Shown here in pieces: positions 1 to 7,750 of a stretch of DNA of 64,000 bases. Below the pieces are notes generated by a model that had not been told where the DNA came from, did not search any database, and saw only the letters and a list, made by a program, of their open reading frames with translations. The position numbers and the translations under genes are program-made. This DNA is from Streptomyces sp. XY006. GTDB lineage: Bacteria > Actinomycetota > Actinomycetes > Streptomycetales > Streptomycetaceae. Location: the NCBI RefSeq assembly GCF_002237655.1, contig NZ_NOKT01000006.1:1-64000 (forward strand), given 5' to 3'. The stretch's first letter is position 1. Each line of letters starts with the position of its first letter.

Positions 1-1
1 T

Positions 2-98
2 CAGCGCGATGCCGCTCGGCTGCATGATCTCCACGCGCTGGAAGTTGCGGATCTGGCTCTGCGCGCTGCGGACGACGTCGTAGACGCTGGCCGGCGGC
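2..98 (-). CDS. Unidentified coding fragment running off the left edge
   Basis: On the minus strand one frame stays open from about 98 to the window edge and reads a plausible helical segment (SVYDVVRSAQSQIRNFQRVE, followed by IMQPSGIAL). It begins where similarity to the decayed IS transposase at 84-177 stops, in a different frame, so it probably belongs to the gene that the old IS element abutted. The pattern is faintly like the segment before the P-domain of HK97-type capsid proteins, but about 30 residues cannot settle this. No start or stop is visible. Confidence 0.25.
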
Positions 99-177
99 GG
101 GGCCGAGTGGGCGGAATGCCCCGCACGAGCGGTTCCAGTCCCTGGCCGTCTTGCATGTTCGTACCGGAGATACCTAA
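84..177 (-). pseudogene. Distal part of a decayed IS5-family transposase, cut by the IS at 178-1832
   Basis: Translated on the minus strand this stretch gives GISGTNMQDGQGLEPLVRGI followed by an Arg-rich run. That is the segment after the first catalytic Asp region in IS5-family transposases (typical pattern G-S-G-A-N-x-H-D-S-Q-x-L-x-P-L-x-R-G-I-P). It continues the reading that stops at 1833 on the other side of the inserted element. The remaining C-terminal third of the transposase, with the catalytic Glu, is absent, so the old element was already truncated. Confidence 0.6.
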
Positions 178-196
178 GAAGCCGTATCTCAACCGA
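178..196 (+). repeat. Left terminal inverted repeat of the IS
   Basis: The 19 bases GAAGCCGTATCTCAACCGA match the reverse complement of 1814-1832 exactly. One further base (A177/T1833) also pairs. Confidence 0.9.
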
Positions 197-293
197 ACGT
201 GATCGCTTGATTTCCGCTGGTCAGGCATGGTCTAGCTCGGAGTGAGGGAGGCATGCGGCGTCTTGTTTGGGCTCCGTGATCGAGGGGTGCACG

Positions 294-821
294 ATGGCGT
301 CGGTGCTGGGAATGCTGGAGGAGCGGGAGACAGCGGCCCGGGTACGGGTGGAAGGACTGCGAGAGGAAGTCGCGCGGCTGGCTGGGGCGTTGGAGGCCGC
401 GGAGATCGAGCTGGACCGGCGGGTGATCGCACGGGAGGAGCTGGTCGAGGCCCTGGCAGCCTCGGCTGCCGAGACCACCGCCGTGACCGGGGCGGAGGCG
501 GAAACCGTGTCGTCGCCCGCGCCGGTGCCGGGCTCGATCGTGCCTCCGTGGCGCGAAGGACTGCCGGTGACGGTGCTGGCGCCGGACTACCAGCGGATCC
601 TGGGCGTGCTCGACGAGCGGCAGCCCGCCGGCCAGGGGCCGCTGAAGGCCAGGGAGATCACGGCTCGGCTGGGCTTGGAGACAACCTCGGCGAAGGTCGA
701 GGGGGTGCGCTCGAAGGCCCGGCGTCTGGCGGAGCGCGGTTGGCTCCTCCTGGAGACGTCGGGGGCATTCAGCGCCGGCCGGCGGCCCGTGGCCGTGCCA
801 GACGCCGGCCCATCCGCGTGA
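294..821 (+). CDS. IS-borne accessory protein, coiled coil plus winged-helix-like C-terminus
   Basis: This 175-aa protein is carried inside the IS opposite to the transposase. I chose ATG 294 because GAGGGG lies about 8 bases upstream; an in-frame GTG at 267 lacks one. Residues 10-60 are rich in Glu, Arg, Ala and Leu with heptad spacing, which suggests a coiled coil. After an Ala/Pro-rich linker, residues 100-165 (pattern YQRILGVLDE, then LKAREITARLGLE, then VRSKARRLAERGWL) look like a small helix-turn-helix or winged-helix domain. It has no DDE residues. Its 3' end overlaps the transposase 3' end, so antisense coupling is possible. A role in regulating or targeting transposition is inference only; a host-derived passenger gene is the alternative. 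Confidence 0.65.
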   Translation: MASVLGMLEERETAARVRVEGLREEVARLAGALEAAEIELDRRVIAREELVEALAASAAETTAVTGAEAETVSSPAPVPGSIVPPWREGLPVTVLAPDYQRILGVLDERQPAGQGPLKAREITARLGLETTSAKVEGVRSKARRLAERGWLLLETSGAFSAGRRPVAVPDAGPSA

Positions 822-1617
822 CCATCGACCACTGGATCATCGCCTCGCTGCTGGCCGGCAGCGTCTCGTAGTCCCGGGCCAGCCGGCGCGAATGCATCAG
901 CCACGCGAACGTGCGCTCTGCCACCCACCGCCTGGGCAGCACCACGAACCCTGTCATGTCGTCGGTGCGCTTGACGATCTCCAAGGTCAGCGCGAGTTTC
1001 TGACGGCACCAGTCGACGAGGGAGCCGGTGTAGCCGCCGTCGGCCCAGACGAGAGTGATGTCGCGGTGCAGGCGGCGCAGCCGCTGCAGCAGGCCCGTCG
1101 CGGCGTCGCGGTCGCCGATGTTCGCGGCGGTTACCGCGACGACCAGCAGCAGGCCGAGGCAGTCGGTCACGATGTGCCGCTTACGGCCGCCCACTTTCTT
1201 CCCGCCGTCGTAGCCGCGTGAGGCGGCCGGAACCGAGGCCGCGGCCTTCACCGACTGCGCGTCGATGATCCCCGCCGTGGGCTCGGCCTCACGGCCCTCG
1301 CGCTCACGGACCTTCCCGCGCAGCCGGTCGTGGAACTCGGCGATCAGCCCGTGCTCGCGCCACCGGCGGAAGAAGGCGTAGACGCGGCCCCATGCGGGGA
1401 AGTCCGCGGGCATCGCCCGCCACGAGATCCCGCCCGCGACCAGGTAGCGGATCGCATCCAGCAGCTGGCGGTGGCAGTAGCCCTCGGGCTGCCCGCCCCT
1501 GCCCTGGAGCCAGGCCGGCACCGGCAGCAACGGCCGGATGGCTGCCCACTCCTCGTCCGTCATGTCCGACGGATACCGGCGCACCCGATCAGGATGATCT
1601 GCCGCGTTGCCGTACAT
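769..1617 (-). CDS. IS5-family DDE transposase
   Basis: The 282-aa protein catalyses excision and insertion of the element. The N-terminal IS5-type DUF4096 segment (MTDEEWAAIRPLLP, then AIRYLVAGGISWRAMPADFP) is followed by the DDE catalytic core. First Asp lies in GIIDAQSVKAA, second Asp in VWADGGYTG, and Glu in RRWVAERTFAWLMHSRRL with the usual YREK-like spacing. All three catalytic acids are present and there is no frameshift, so it should be active. ATG 1617 starts the conserved part; an in-frame upstream extension to 1689 is possible. The gene lies on the minus strand of the IS at 178-1832, with about 200 bp of leader before the right inverted repeat. Confidence 0.9.
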   Translation of the reverse strand: MYGNAADHPDRVRRYPSDMTDEEWAAIRPLLPVPAWLQGRGGQPEGYCHRQLLDAIRYLVAGGISWRAMPADFPAWGRVYAFFRRWREHGLIAEFHDRLRGKVREREGREAEPTAGIIDAQSVKAAASVPAASRGYDGGKKVGGRKRHIVTDCLGLLLVVAVTAANIGDRDAATGLLQRLRRLHRDITLVWADGGYTGSLVDWCRQKLALTLEIVKRTDDMTGFVVLPRRWVAERTFAWLMHSRRLARDYETLPASSEAMIQWSMVTRMGRRLARPRAAGRR

Positions 1618-1813
1618 GTGCGCGAGGCAATCACACGATGGTGCAGCCGAGTTGAACTGGACGGGCTCGGACACGTACAACAACGACACCAGGGCCTCCC
1701 GGCACTGCTCGGTCAGATTCGCATCCCCGAGCTACCGAGAGGCCCTGTCTTCATGCGCGCACAACGGGAAGATCGCCCCGGCGGGAAACCCGTTCGAACC
1801 GCACGTTCCAAGA

Positions 1814-1832
1814 TCGGTTGAGATACGGCTTC
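1814..1832 (-). repeat. Right terminal inverted repeat of the IS
   Basis: Exact inverted copy of 178-196. It is followed by TAA, which also precedes the left end. Confidence 0.9.
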
Positions 1833-2279
1833 TAAGGACAGCGCACCTCGTTCCGGTCACAGGTCAGGTGAATCTTTGATCCCAGCTTGCAGCGATCGGT
1901 CGGATTCGGTCCCGCAAGCGGCACCCCTTTGCGGCGCCCAAGCTGACCGAGTTGATCGCGCACCGGGACCAGTCCAGCTCACACCGCGCTCCGAGTTCGT
2001 CGAGAATCACGCAGTAGAGCCGGGCGCAGACCCGGTCCTGGCTCCACTGGGCGAATCTGCGGTAAACCGTGGGCCGGGCGGGGCCGAACACGGGCGGCAG
2101 CTGCAGGCTGACGTCGCCACGAAGATGATCGCTGCCAAAGCCTCATGGTCACCTGCCCGACGCTGACCACCACCCTGCGGACGCGTGACCACTGTCGGGG
2201 GCACCACTCGCCTGAACAGTACCCACAACTCATCCGACACCAGCCACTCAACGAGATCAGCCATGTACGGATCAACCAC
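1833..2279 (-). pseudogene. Proximal part of a decayed IS5-family transposase
   Basis: Minus-strand translation from about 2279 begins with the N-terminal hallmark of IS5-type transposases (LVSDELWVLFRRVVPP, then RPQGGGQRRAGDHEALAAII, then FVATSACSCRQLP-like). A frameshift near 2090 moves into FGPARPTVYRRFAQWSQDR. Near 1935 it moves again into PLAGPNPTDRCKLGSKIHL, the segment after the first catalytic Asp. The reading then stops at the inserted IS (1832) and resumes at 177. At least three frameshifts and a missing 3' end make it non-functional. It was the insertion target of the younger IS. Confidence 0.8.
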
Positions 2280-2490
2280 CGATCACGCCATAAGAAACGA
2301 CGTCCAAGGCGCCGACTGCGAGAGCAGCCATTACATTGCCAATCCATCCGAGGACCTCCTGTTCGGCCTGATTAGCGAACTGAACGACTCGGACAGCGGG
2401 TTCGTCGTCACCCAGGCCGACGAGGACAACCCCGCCTGGTTGGCCTCTGCGGCGGTCATCGACGAAGGCGGCTTGGTGAGCTCTCCCTGC
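2275..2490 (+). pseudogene. Fragment resembling an Imm1-type immunity protein
   Basis: The frame reading DLLFGLISELNDSDSGFVV, then DEDNPAWLASAAVIDEGG resembles Imm1-family immunity proteins, in which a Leu-rich helix, an Asn-Asp turn, a beta strand and an acidic D-x-x-P-x-W-x-x-x-V motif follow each other. Similarity is lost after about 2480. The open frame continues to 2685 with sequence that does not look like the family. The upstream edge abuts the old IS remnant, so the gene seems truncated or disrupted by IS activity. No cognate toxin is visible nearby. The assignment rests on pattern recognition of about 45 residues. Confidence 0.35.
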
Positions 2491-2499
2491 GAGCTGGCA

Positions 2500-3253
2500 G
2501 GGCAGAGGTGGCCTGCTCATCGAGTCGCCCGTGGGGAGCTGGCCACGAGTGCCTCCGGGGGCAGACCGTCGCGCAAAACGGCGGAGTTGGGCCCGGTGGA
2601 CAGGTTGCGGCCGAAGGTGATTATCGCCTCGTCGCTCCGGTTGCAGGCGCGGATGAAGGTGTCAGAGAGCGGCAGTCCGAAGTAGGAAGCGACCCAGCCG
2701 TCGGGGCGGAGGGGTCGGCGACGCGGCCGTCTGGCGTCAGGCACCGAGCGTGCTCGAAGACGCCGATGACCGGTTCAGCTGCGAGCGCGAAGCCCTCACA
2801 GTAGGTCCATCCCTCGCGACTGGCCCATGAATGCGCCGCGGCGAAGCAGTCCCCCCAGTGCGCTGCGGGTGCCTATCGGTCGGCCAGGAGGAAGGAGCAT
2901 GGTCGCGGCTGTGCGTGAGTACCAGGTCCGCGAAGGTCGGGTGGGTGTAGTCCTGGTCGAGCATCAGGATGCGAAGCGGTTGCAGCTGCGCGCGCAGACG
3001 GTCCGCCCCAGCGACGCGGTTCGGGGCGGCGTCCACGCGACGTCCTGCACGAAGGCGTTCAGGGAGGCGTCCTCGGCAGTGCTGACTTCCAGGACGGCCC
3101 CAGCCAGGCGCCCGGCCTGGGAGGACTCGGCGAACCGTGCACCAGGAAATCCGCCCGTGCAGCCAGCAGCCCCTTCAGTCCACTCAAGCATCCTGCTGCG
3201 GCGATCTCAGGATTGACCGCGCTCAGCGTGCCGAAGCCGTCGCCGGCGAGCAC
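2500..3253 (-). pseudogene. Frameshifted uncharacterised gene
   Basis: Protein-like segments alternate between minus-strand frames: ERSVLAGDGFGTLSAVNPEI near 3253-3195, LEVSTAEDASLNAFVQDVAW near 3090-3030, RILMLDQDYTHPTFADLVL near 2975-2915, SREGWTYCEGFALAAEPVIG near 2820-2760, and FGLPLSDTFIRACNRSDEAI near 2680-2620. The YCEGFA motif with a later Gly-Leu-Pro-Leu segment recalls a group of hypothetical Streptomyces proteins of unknown function. At least three frame changes are needed to join the pieces, so I call it a decayed gene. No function can be assigned. Confidence 0.4.
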
Positions 3254-3298
3254 CGAGCGCTCATTCAGCGCGGTGAGCGCTGCAGCCGGCCTTCCGGT

Positions 3299-4093
3299 TC
3301 AGGTGACACGGAAGACCGGCCAGCCGATCTCGGTGCGCCATGCGGCGGGATCGCTTGTGTCACGGGGGCCGACAACGTAGACCTCCCGCACGGGCCCGGC
3401 CACCGACATCGCGTTCTGCACCACCCAGGTCCCGAGTTCGCCGTACGTGACCTCGATGCCGTCGTGCTCGCCGATGTGGGTGGTGACGGCCAGTTCCGCG
3501 GCCGGCAGGATCGTGGGGTGCACGCGTCCGGTGCGAGGTGGTGCAGCGGTCGGTAGGTAGACGACCGCGTGTCCGCGCTCCTGCTCGAAGAGGGCGTTGT
3601 CGTAGCTGCCGCCCGGCGGTCCGGTCGCGGCGGCGCCGACGGCCGCCTCCAATTCGGCCATCGCGCCTGCGTACCAGGTCGTGATGTCGTGATGTCCGAC
3701 TACGGCCTCCACCGCCGCGACCGTCCGGGCGGGCTCCGCACGCAGCTCGACGTCGATCGGCGCGGGGTCGGGGCGGAGCAGGCGGCGCAGCGATACGACC
3801 GCGGCGCGGGTGCGGTCGAGCGCGTCCTCGAGGCGTTGCAGGTGGTCTGTGACGAGGGCCGCGCGGACACCGGGGTCGGGGGTTTGCAGGATCTGCTGCA
3901 CATCGCTCAGGGGGACGTCGAGCTCGCGCAGCCGGTGGATGACCTGCGCGGTCGGGATCTGGTCGACGCGGTAGTAGCGGTAACCGGTGTTCTCGTCCAC
4001 CACGGCGGGTTCCAGCAAAGCCGCCTCGTGATACCGGCGCAGGGTCCGGACGCTCAGGTGGGTCAGCCGCGAGAACTCTCCGATTGTCAGCAT
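3299..4093 (-). CDS. MerR-family regulator with GyrI-like effector-binding domain
   Basis: The 264-aa protein begins with a MerR winged helix-turn-helix (residues 1-70: LTIGEFSRLTHLSVRTLRRY, then NTGYRYYRVDQ). A dimerisation helix spans about 75-115, and a C-terminal GyrI/BmrR-like domain (about 120-264) typically binds a hydrophobic or cationic ligand. There are no metal-binding Cys residues, so a drug- or metabolite-sensing member is likely. The predicted promoter has a 19-bp spacer containing a 15-bp palindrome, and its start would coincide with the ATG, suggesting a leaderless autoregulated mRNA. It is divergent from the SnoaL-like gene at 4172, which is the likely target along with the downstream SDR and esterase. 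Confidence 0.88.
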   Translation of the reverse strand: MLTIGEFSRLTHLSVRTLRRYHEAALLEPAVVDENTGYRYYRVDQIPTAQVIHRLRELDVPLSDVQQILQTPDPGVRAALVTDHLQRLEDALDRTRAAVVSLRRLLRPDPAPIDVELRAEPARTVAAVEAVVGHHDITTWYAGAMAELEAAVGAAATGPPGGSYDNALFEQERGHAVVYLPTAAPPRTGRVHPTILPAAELAVTTHIGEHDGIEVTYGELGTWVVQNAMSVAGPVREVYVVGPRDTSDPAAWRTEIGWPVFRVT

Positions 4094-4100
4094 CCCCTCA

Positions 4101-4140
4101 TTCTGAACGCTCCCCCTGGGGGAGAGTCCACGGCTTGACC
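4101..4140. promoter_or_regulatory. MerR-type operator/promoter between divergent genes
   Basis: CTCCCCCTGGGGGAG (4110-4124) is a perfect odd palindrome. On the minus strand, GTGGAC (4131-4126) and TCAGAA (4106-4101) are separated by 19 bp, the over-long spacer MerR proteins untwist. TTGACC at 4135-4140 could serve the plus-strand gene. Confidence 0.6.
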
Positions 4141-4171
4141 CTCCCGCCCTGTGAGGTCACACGGTGGGCTC

Positions 4172-4534
4172 ATGACACAGCACACCGATCTTCCGTCCGA
4201 TCTGCTCCCGACCACCGTGCGCGAGTTCTTCGCCGCCCACATCGCCCGCGACGCCGACACCGCCTCGTCCTTCCTCGCCGAGGATGCGGTGATCGTCGAC
4301 CAGGACGAAATCTTCCGCGGCCGCGAGGAGACCTACGCGTTCCTGCGGGACGCCGGGTCGGAGTTCGAGTACACGACCGAGCAGATCGGCGCTCGCCGCG
4401 TCGATGACGCCCACTGGGTGGTAACCGTGCGGCTCGAGGGCACCTTCCCGGGGAGCGTCGCCGAGCTCGACTACCGGTTCGCGCTGCGAGACGACCTCAT
4501 CACCGAACTCGTCATCGCCAACCACCCAGCCTGA
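4172..4534 (+). CDS. SnoaL-like / NTF2-fold protein
   Basis: The 120-aa protein has the cone-shaped NTF2-fold pattern of SnoaL-like and DUF4440 proteins: an N-terminal helix with FFAAHIARDADTASSFLAED, then the VDQDEIFRGREE turn and alternating strands ending in YRFALRDDLITELVIAN. Such proteins act as small isomerases, hydrolases or binding subunits; no catalytic residues can be named with certainty. ATG 4172 fits the conserved domain start; GTG 4151 is in frame but adds an unconserved leader. It is divergent from the MerR gene and precedes the SDR by 38 bp, so a MerR-controlled unit of 4172-6507 is likely. Confidence 0.75.
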   Translation: MTQHTDLPSDLLPTTVREFFAAHIARDADTASSFLAEDAVIVDQDEIFRGREETYAFLRDAGSEFEYTTEQIGARRVDDAHWVVTVRLEGTFPGSVAELDYRFALRDDLITELVIANHPA

Positions 4535-4572
4535 CCGAACCCGCACCACCTCGATCTTCAGTGGAGAGAAAC

Positions 4573-5427
4573 ATGTCTAGTTCAGACCGCGATCGTCTCG
4601 ACGGTCGCCGGGCGCTGGTCACGGGCGGTTCGAAGGGCTCGGGCAAGGCCGTCGTCGAGAGACTGCGAGAGATGGGCGCCGACGTGTACGTGACGGCGCG
4701 AACGATGCCCGACGGGTACGAGCACCCTGACCGATTCATCGAAGCGGACATATTGACGACAGAAGGCACCAACGCCGTGGCCGCTCGCATCGCAGAGGCC
4801 GGCGGCACACTCGACATCCTGGTGCACGTCGTCGGAGGGGCGTCGACGCCGGTCGGTGGATTCGCGGTCATCACCGATGACCAGTGGCTCACCGAGCTGA
4901 ACCTCAACCTCCTTGGAGCGGTGCGGCTGGATCGGGCTCTTCTCCCGGCGATGATCGCGTCCGGGTCGGGCGTGGTGCTGCACTTCACCTCGATCCAGCG
5001 TGAGCTGCCCCAGTACGACGCGTCCTTGGCTTACGCGGCAGCGAAGGCCGCGATGCGCACCTACAGCAAGGGACTTGCCAATGAGCTCGCGCCGCGCGGC
5101 GTACGGGTCAACGCCATCAGCCCCGGCGGGATCGAGACCGAAGCCTACGAACGATTCGTGGACCGGATCGCCGAGGGCAACGGACTCACACGCGAAGCAG
5201 CCAAGCAGACCATCTACGACTCCCTCGGAGGAGTGCCCCTGGGACGATTCGCGAGCACCGAGGAGATCGCGGACCTGGTCGGGTTCCTGGTCTCGGACCG
5301 CGCCTCGGCGATCGTAGGAGCCGAGTCGAGAGCGCACCGCGCGTCTCCGGAACGGCTGCGCGTCACCAGTTCGCGAGTGCGAGTGCTCAGGTTGACCACC
5401 AGAGGGCGGGCCGCATCGGCCACGTGA
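4573..5427 (+). CDS. SDR-family oxidoreductase with aberrant C-terminus
   Basis: The protein (284 aa) is a classical NAD(P)-dependent short-chain dehydrogenase. The cofactor motif TGGSKGSG is at residues 20-27, followed by VHVVGGAS in place of NNAG and a Ser-Tyr-Lys triad region (S in HFTSIQ, then LAYAAAKAAM). PGGIETEAYERF lies in the substrate loop. Up to DRASAIVGAE it follows the family; normally a short GxxxxVDGG tail would end the protein. Here the frame instead continues for about 38 Arg/Ser/Thr-rich residues, which suggests a frameshift or junction near 5322 that replaced the true C-terminus. The start is ATG 4573 with GGAGAG upstream. Activity is uncertain because the lost tail normally packs at the tetramer interface. 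Confidence 0.8.
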   Translation: MSSSDRDRLDGRRALVTGGSKGSGKAVVERLREMGADVYVTARTMPDGYEHPDRFIEADILTTEGTNAVAARIAEAGGTLDILVHVVGGASTPVGGFAVITDDQWLTELNLNLLGAVRLDRALLPAMIASGSGVVLHFTSIQRELPQYDASLAYAAAKAAMRTYSKGLANELAPRGVRVNAISPGGIETEAYERFVDRIAEGNGLTREAAKQTIYDSLGGVPLGRFASTEEIADLVGFLVSDRASAIVGAESRAHRASPERLRVTSSRVRVLRLTTRGRAASAT

Positions 5428-5493
5428 CATCACATCGATGACCTGTGAGCCGGGGGCAGGCAGACACCCAGTCGACTACCGCAAGGAGAGCAC

Positions 5494-6507
5494 ATGCCCA
5501 CTCAATTCACGGATCGGTCATCCGCCCGACCGGTCGGACCGCCCCCGCCCTTCGACCCGGAGCTCGCTCCCGTCCTTGAGATCCTGACCAACCTGCGCTC
5601 CCCGGACGCGTACCGTTCGGACAACATCGTCGAGATGCGCAAGCCCGTCCCCGGGGTGGAGAACCCGACCGACGAGATCCTCTCGCGCGGTGGCACCTAC
5701 GGCGTGGAGGAGCGGGTGGTGCCAGGACCGGACGGCGGACCGGATGTCTCGCTGCTGATCTGTCTCCCGAAGCACGCGGTGGCCCCGACCCCGGCGATTT
5801 ACTACATCCACGGCGGCGGCATGATCGTCGGAGACAACCGGTTCGGTCTGGTCGAGATGTTGAATCTGGCCGAGCCGACGGGCATGGCCGTGGTTTCAGT
5901 CGAGTACCGGCTCGCACCTGAGACACCCCACCCGGGCCCCGTCGAGGATTGCTACGCGGGCCTGGTGTGGCTGTCGGATCACGCCCACGAGCTCGGCATC
6001 GACCCCGAACGCATCATCATCGGCGGTGCCAGCGCCGGCGGCGGCCTCGCGGCAGGCGTCACCTTGATGGCACGCGACCGCAGCAACCCGGCAATCCTGG
6101 CCCAGCTGCTCCTGTCGCCGATGCTTGATGACCGCAACGACTCGCCCTCTGCCCGGCAGATGCGCGGCCTCGGTATCTGGGACAGCTCCTCGAACGAGAC
6201 CGGATGGAACGCGCTCCTCGGCGACGGCGTCCGCGGAGGACCGGACGTGTCCCCGTACGCCGCGCCTTCCCGCGCGGCAGACCTCTCCGGCCTTCCGTCC
6301 ACGTTCATCGACGTCGGGTCGGCCGAGACGTTCCGGGACGAGGACGTCGCCTACGCAAGCCGCATATGGCAGGCCGGCGGCCGCCTCGAACTGCACGTCT
6401 GGCCCGGTGGGTTCCACGGGTTCGACGTCGTGGCCCCACATGCCGTGATTGCGCAGGACGCCATCGACGCCCGAGTGGCATGGCTGCGCCGTCAGCTCAT
6501 GGTCTGA
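5494..6507 (+). CDS. Alpha/beta hydrolase, HSL-type esterase
   Basis: The 337-aa enzyme belongs to the hormone-sensitive-lipase family of carboxylesterases. It shows the oxyanion-hole motif HGGG in YYIHGGGMIVGDN (about residue 108), the nucleophile elbow GASAGGG (about 180), an acid region near IDVGSAETFRDED and the final His in WPGGFHGFD. The length matches the family. Start ATG 5494 is preceded by AAGGAGAG. It follows the SDR by 66 bp on the same strand, so both may be expressed together under the MerR regulator; a detoxification or side-chain hydrolysis role is inference. Confidence 0.9.
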   Translation: MPTQFTDRSSARPVGPPPPFDPELAPVLEILTNLRSPDAYRSDNIVEMRKPVPGVENPTDEILSRGGTYGVEERVVPGPDGGPDVSLLICLPKHAVAPTPAIYYIHGGGMIVGDNRFGLVEMLNLAEPTGMAVVSVEYRLAPETPHPGPVEDCYAGLVWLSDHAHELGIDPERIIIGGASAGGGLAAGVTLMARDRSNPAILAQLLLSPMLDDRNDSPSARQMRGLGIWDSSSNETGWNALLGDGVRGGPDVSPYAAPSRAADLSGLPSTFIDVGSAETFRDEDVAYASRIWQAGGRLELHVWPGGFHGFDVVAPHAVIAQDAIDARVAWLRRQLMV

Positions 6508-6619
6508 CACGCAGCCTCGGCCAGGTGATCGGTACTTATACGTTCTCCGTAGGGCCGGGTGCGGCGGGAACGCGTCACCCGTCGTCCTCGTCCAGGCCGG
6601 TTCGCCGCTCCGGCCACGG

Positions 6620-7750
6620 TTACAGGCGGTACTCGCCGGCGCAGGTGTCCGGGCGGTGCACGACAAGGGCGGCGACGTCGTCGTCGAGCTTTCCGCCGCT
6701 GTAGTGGAGCAGGGCTGCGTGAAGCCGGTCGAGCAGCTCGCGGGGCGGCGTCTGGCCCTGCTGCTGGGTCCAGTCCGGCAGGGGGAAGAACGTGCCGGTG
6801 CGGTCTCGGGCCTCCGTCACCCCGTCGGTGTAGAGGAGCAGCTGGTCGCCGGGGGTGAAGTCGAAGGTGTCCACGCGGTGGTGCTCGCCGGCGAGCGTCG
6901 TCAGGTTGAGCGGCGGCGAGGGGGTGGTGGCCTCCAGCAGCCGGGGCTTGCCCCGGTGGACGAGCAAGGGTGGGGGGTGTCCGCTGCTGAGGATTCTGAC
7001 GTGGCCGCCGTCCCGGGGGATCTCGCTGATCAGGGCGGTGGCGAAGTGCTCCGGCCGGTGGGGGACGGGGAACGCGGCACTGTGACGAGTGATGGTGACC
7101 TCCAGGCGATGCATGATGCCGCCGAGATCGGGCTCGTCGTACGCGGCCTCCCTGAAGCAGCTGATCAGCGCGGAGGCCGCGCCGAGCGCGGACAGGCCCT
7201 TGCCGCGCACGTCACCGATGAGCAGCCGGATCCCGTACGGCGTGTCGGCCGCCTCGTAGAAGTCACCACCGATGCGGGCTTCCTCCTGGGCCGCCAGGTA
7301 CAGGGCCTCGATCTCGATGTTGTTCATGCGGCGCGGCAGGGGGCGCATCAGCACCTCCTGGGCGGCCTCGGCGACAAGCCGGACGTGGAACAGCGTCTCC
7401 TCGCGTTGCAGCCGGACGTGGCTGGCGTAGGTGGCCGCCAGGGTGACCGCGACGATGGCTGCCGCCGTGTAGGGCGTTCCCAGGTCGGTGTAGACGAAGC
7501 TGAGACCGATCATGACCAGGAGGCAGAACAGTCCGAGCAGGAGCGTGGGAAGCACGGGCCACATGGCGGCGGCGAGGGCGGGAGCGGTGGGAAGGAGGCG
7601 GCTGAAGGCGATTTCCCGTGGGGTGGAGAACGCCAGAACGGCGATGAGGGCGGTGAGGATCACCGGTGACAGCGTGGCCGCTTCCCACCAGCCGCCGCGG
7701 AGAGGATGCCGACGCCACGGCCGCCCGATCCCGATCACAAAACGCATCAT
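6620..7750 (-). CDS. Membrane-anchored SpoIIE-type PP2C phosphatase
   Basis: The 376-aa protein has three to four hydrophobic helices in residues 20-125, a linker helix, and a C-terminal SpoIIE/PP2C domain. The metal-binding motifs are intact: GGDFYEA, GDVRGKGLSALG, LLYTDGVTEARD and DDDVAALVV. Such phosphatases dephosphorylate anti-sigma-factor antagonists and thereby control partner-switching sigma factors. ATG 7750 places the first membrane helix near the N-terminus; a longer frame to 7921 is open but has no membrane or domain feature. It is divergent from the larger sensor phosphatase at 8016. No anti-sigma or antagonist gene lies beside it. Confidence 0.85.
   Translation of the reverse strand: MMRFVIGIGRPWRRHPLRGGWWEAATLSPVILTALIAVLAFSTPREIAFSRLLPTAPALAAAMWPVLPTLLLGLFCLLVMIGLSFVYTDLGTPYTAAAIVAVTLAATYASHVRLQREETLFHVRLVAEAAQEVLMRPLPRRMNNIEIEALYLAAQEEARIGGDFYEAADTPYGIRLLIGDVRGKGLSALGAASALISCFREAAYDEPDLGGIMHRLEVTITRHSAAFPVPHRPEHFATALISEIPRDGGHVRILSSGHPPPLLVHRGKPRLLEATTPSPPLNLTTLAGEHHRVDTFDFTPGDQLLLYTDGVTEARDRTGTFFPLPDWTQQQGQTPPRELLDRLHAALLHYSGGKLDDDVAALVVHRPDTCAGEYRL

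Larger units (their letters stand above)
178..1832. mobile_element. Intact IS5-family insertion sequence with passenger gene
   Basis: The element is about 1,655 bp, bounded by perfect 19-bp inverted repeats at 178-196 and 1814-1832. TAA (175-177 and 1833-1835) flanks both ends as a target duplication; the surrounding CTAAG also repeats, so the duplication could be up to 5 bp. It carries a transposase on the minus strand (769-1617) and a second gene on the plus strand (294-821) that converge and overlap by 53 bp. It interrupts an older IS5-type transposase remnant: the two halves of that remnant lie at 84-177 and 1833-2279. Intact repeats, intact transposase and a readable target duplication suggest a recent insertion. 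Confidence 0.88.

Noticed and set aside
1..228. Possible HK97-type phage capsid gene fragment
   Set aside because: The segment with GTNMQDG and LVRGIP first looked capsid-like, but joined to 1833-2279 it fits an IS5-family transposase in order and pattern. Only the last 30 residues at 2-98 remain unexplained.
6449..7669. A 406-aa open frame on the plus strand
   Set aside because: It is antisense to the SpoIIE-type phosphatase whose catalytic motifs are intact, and has no recognisable domain.
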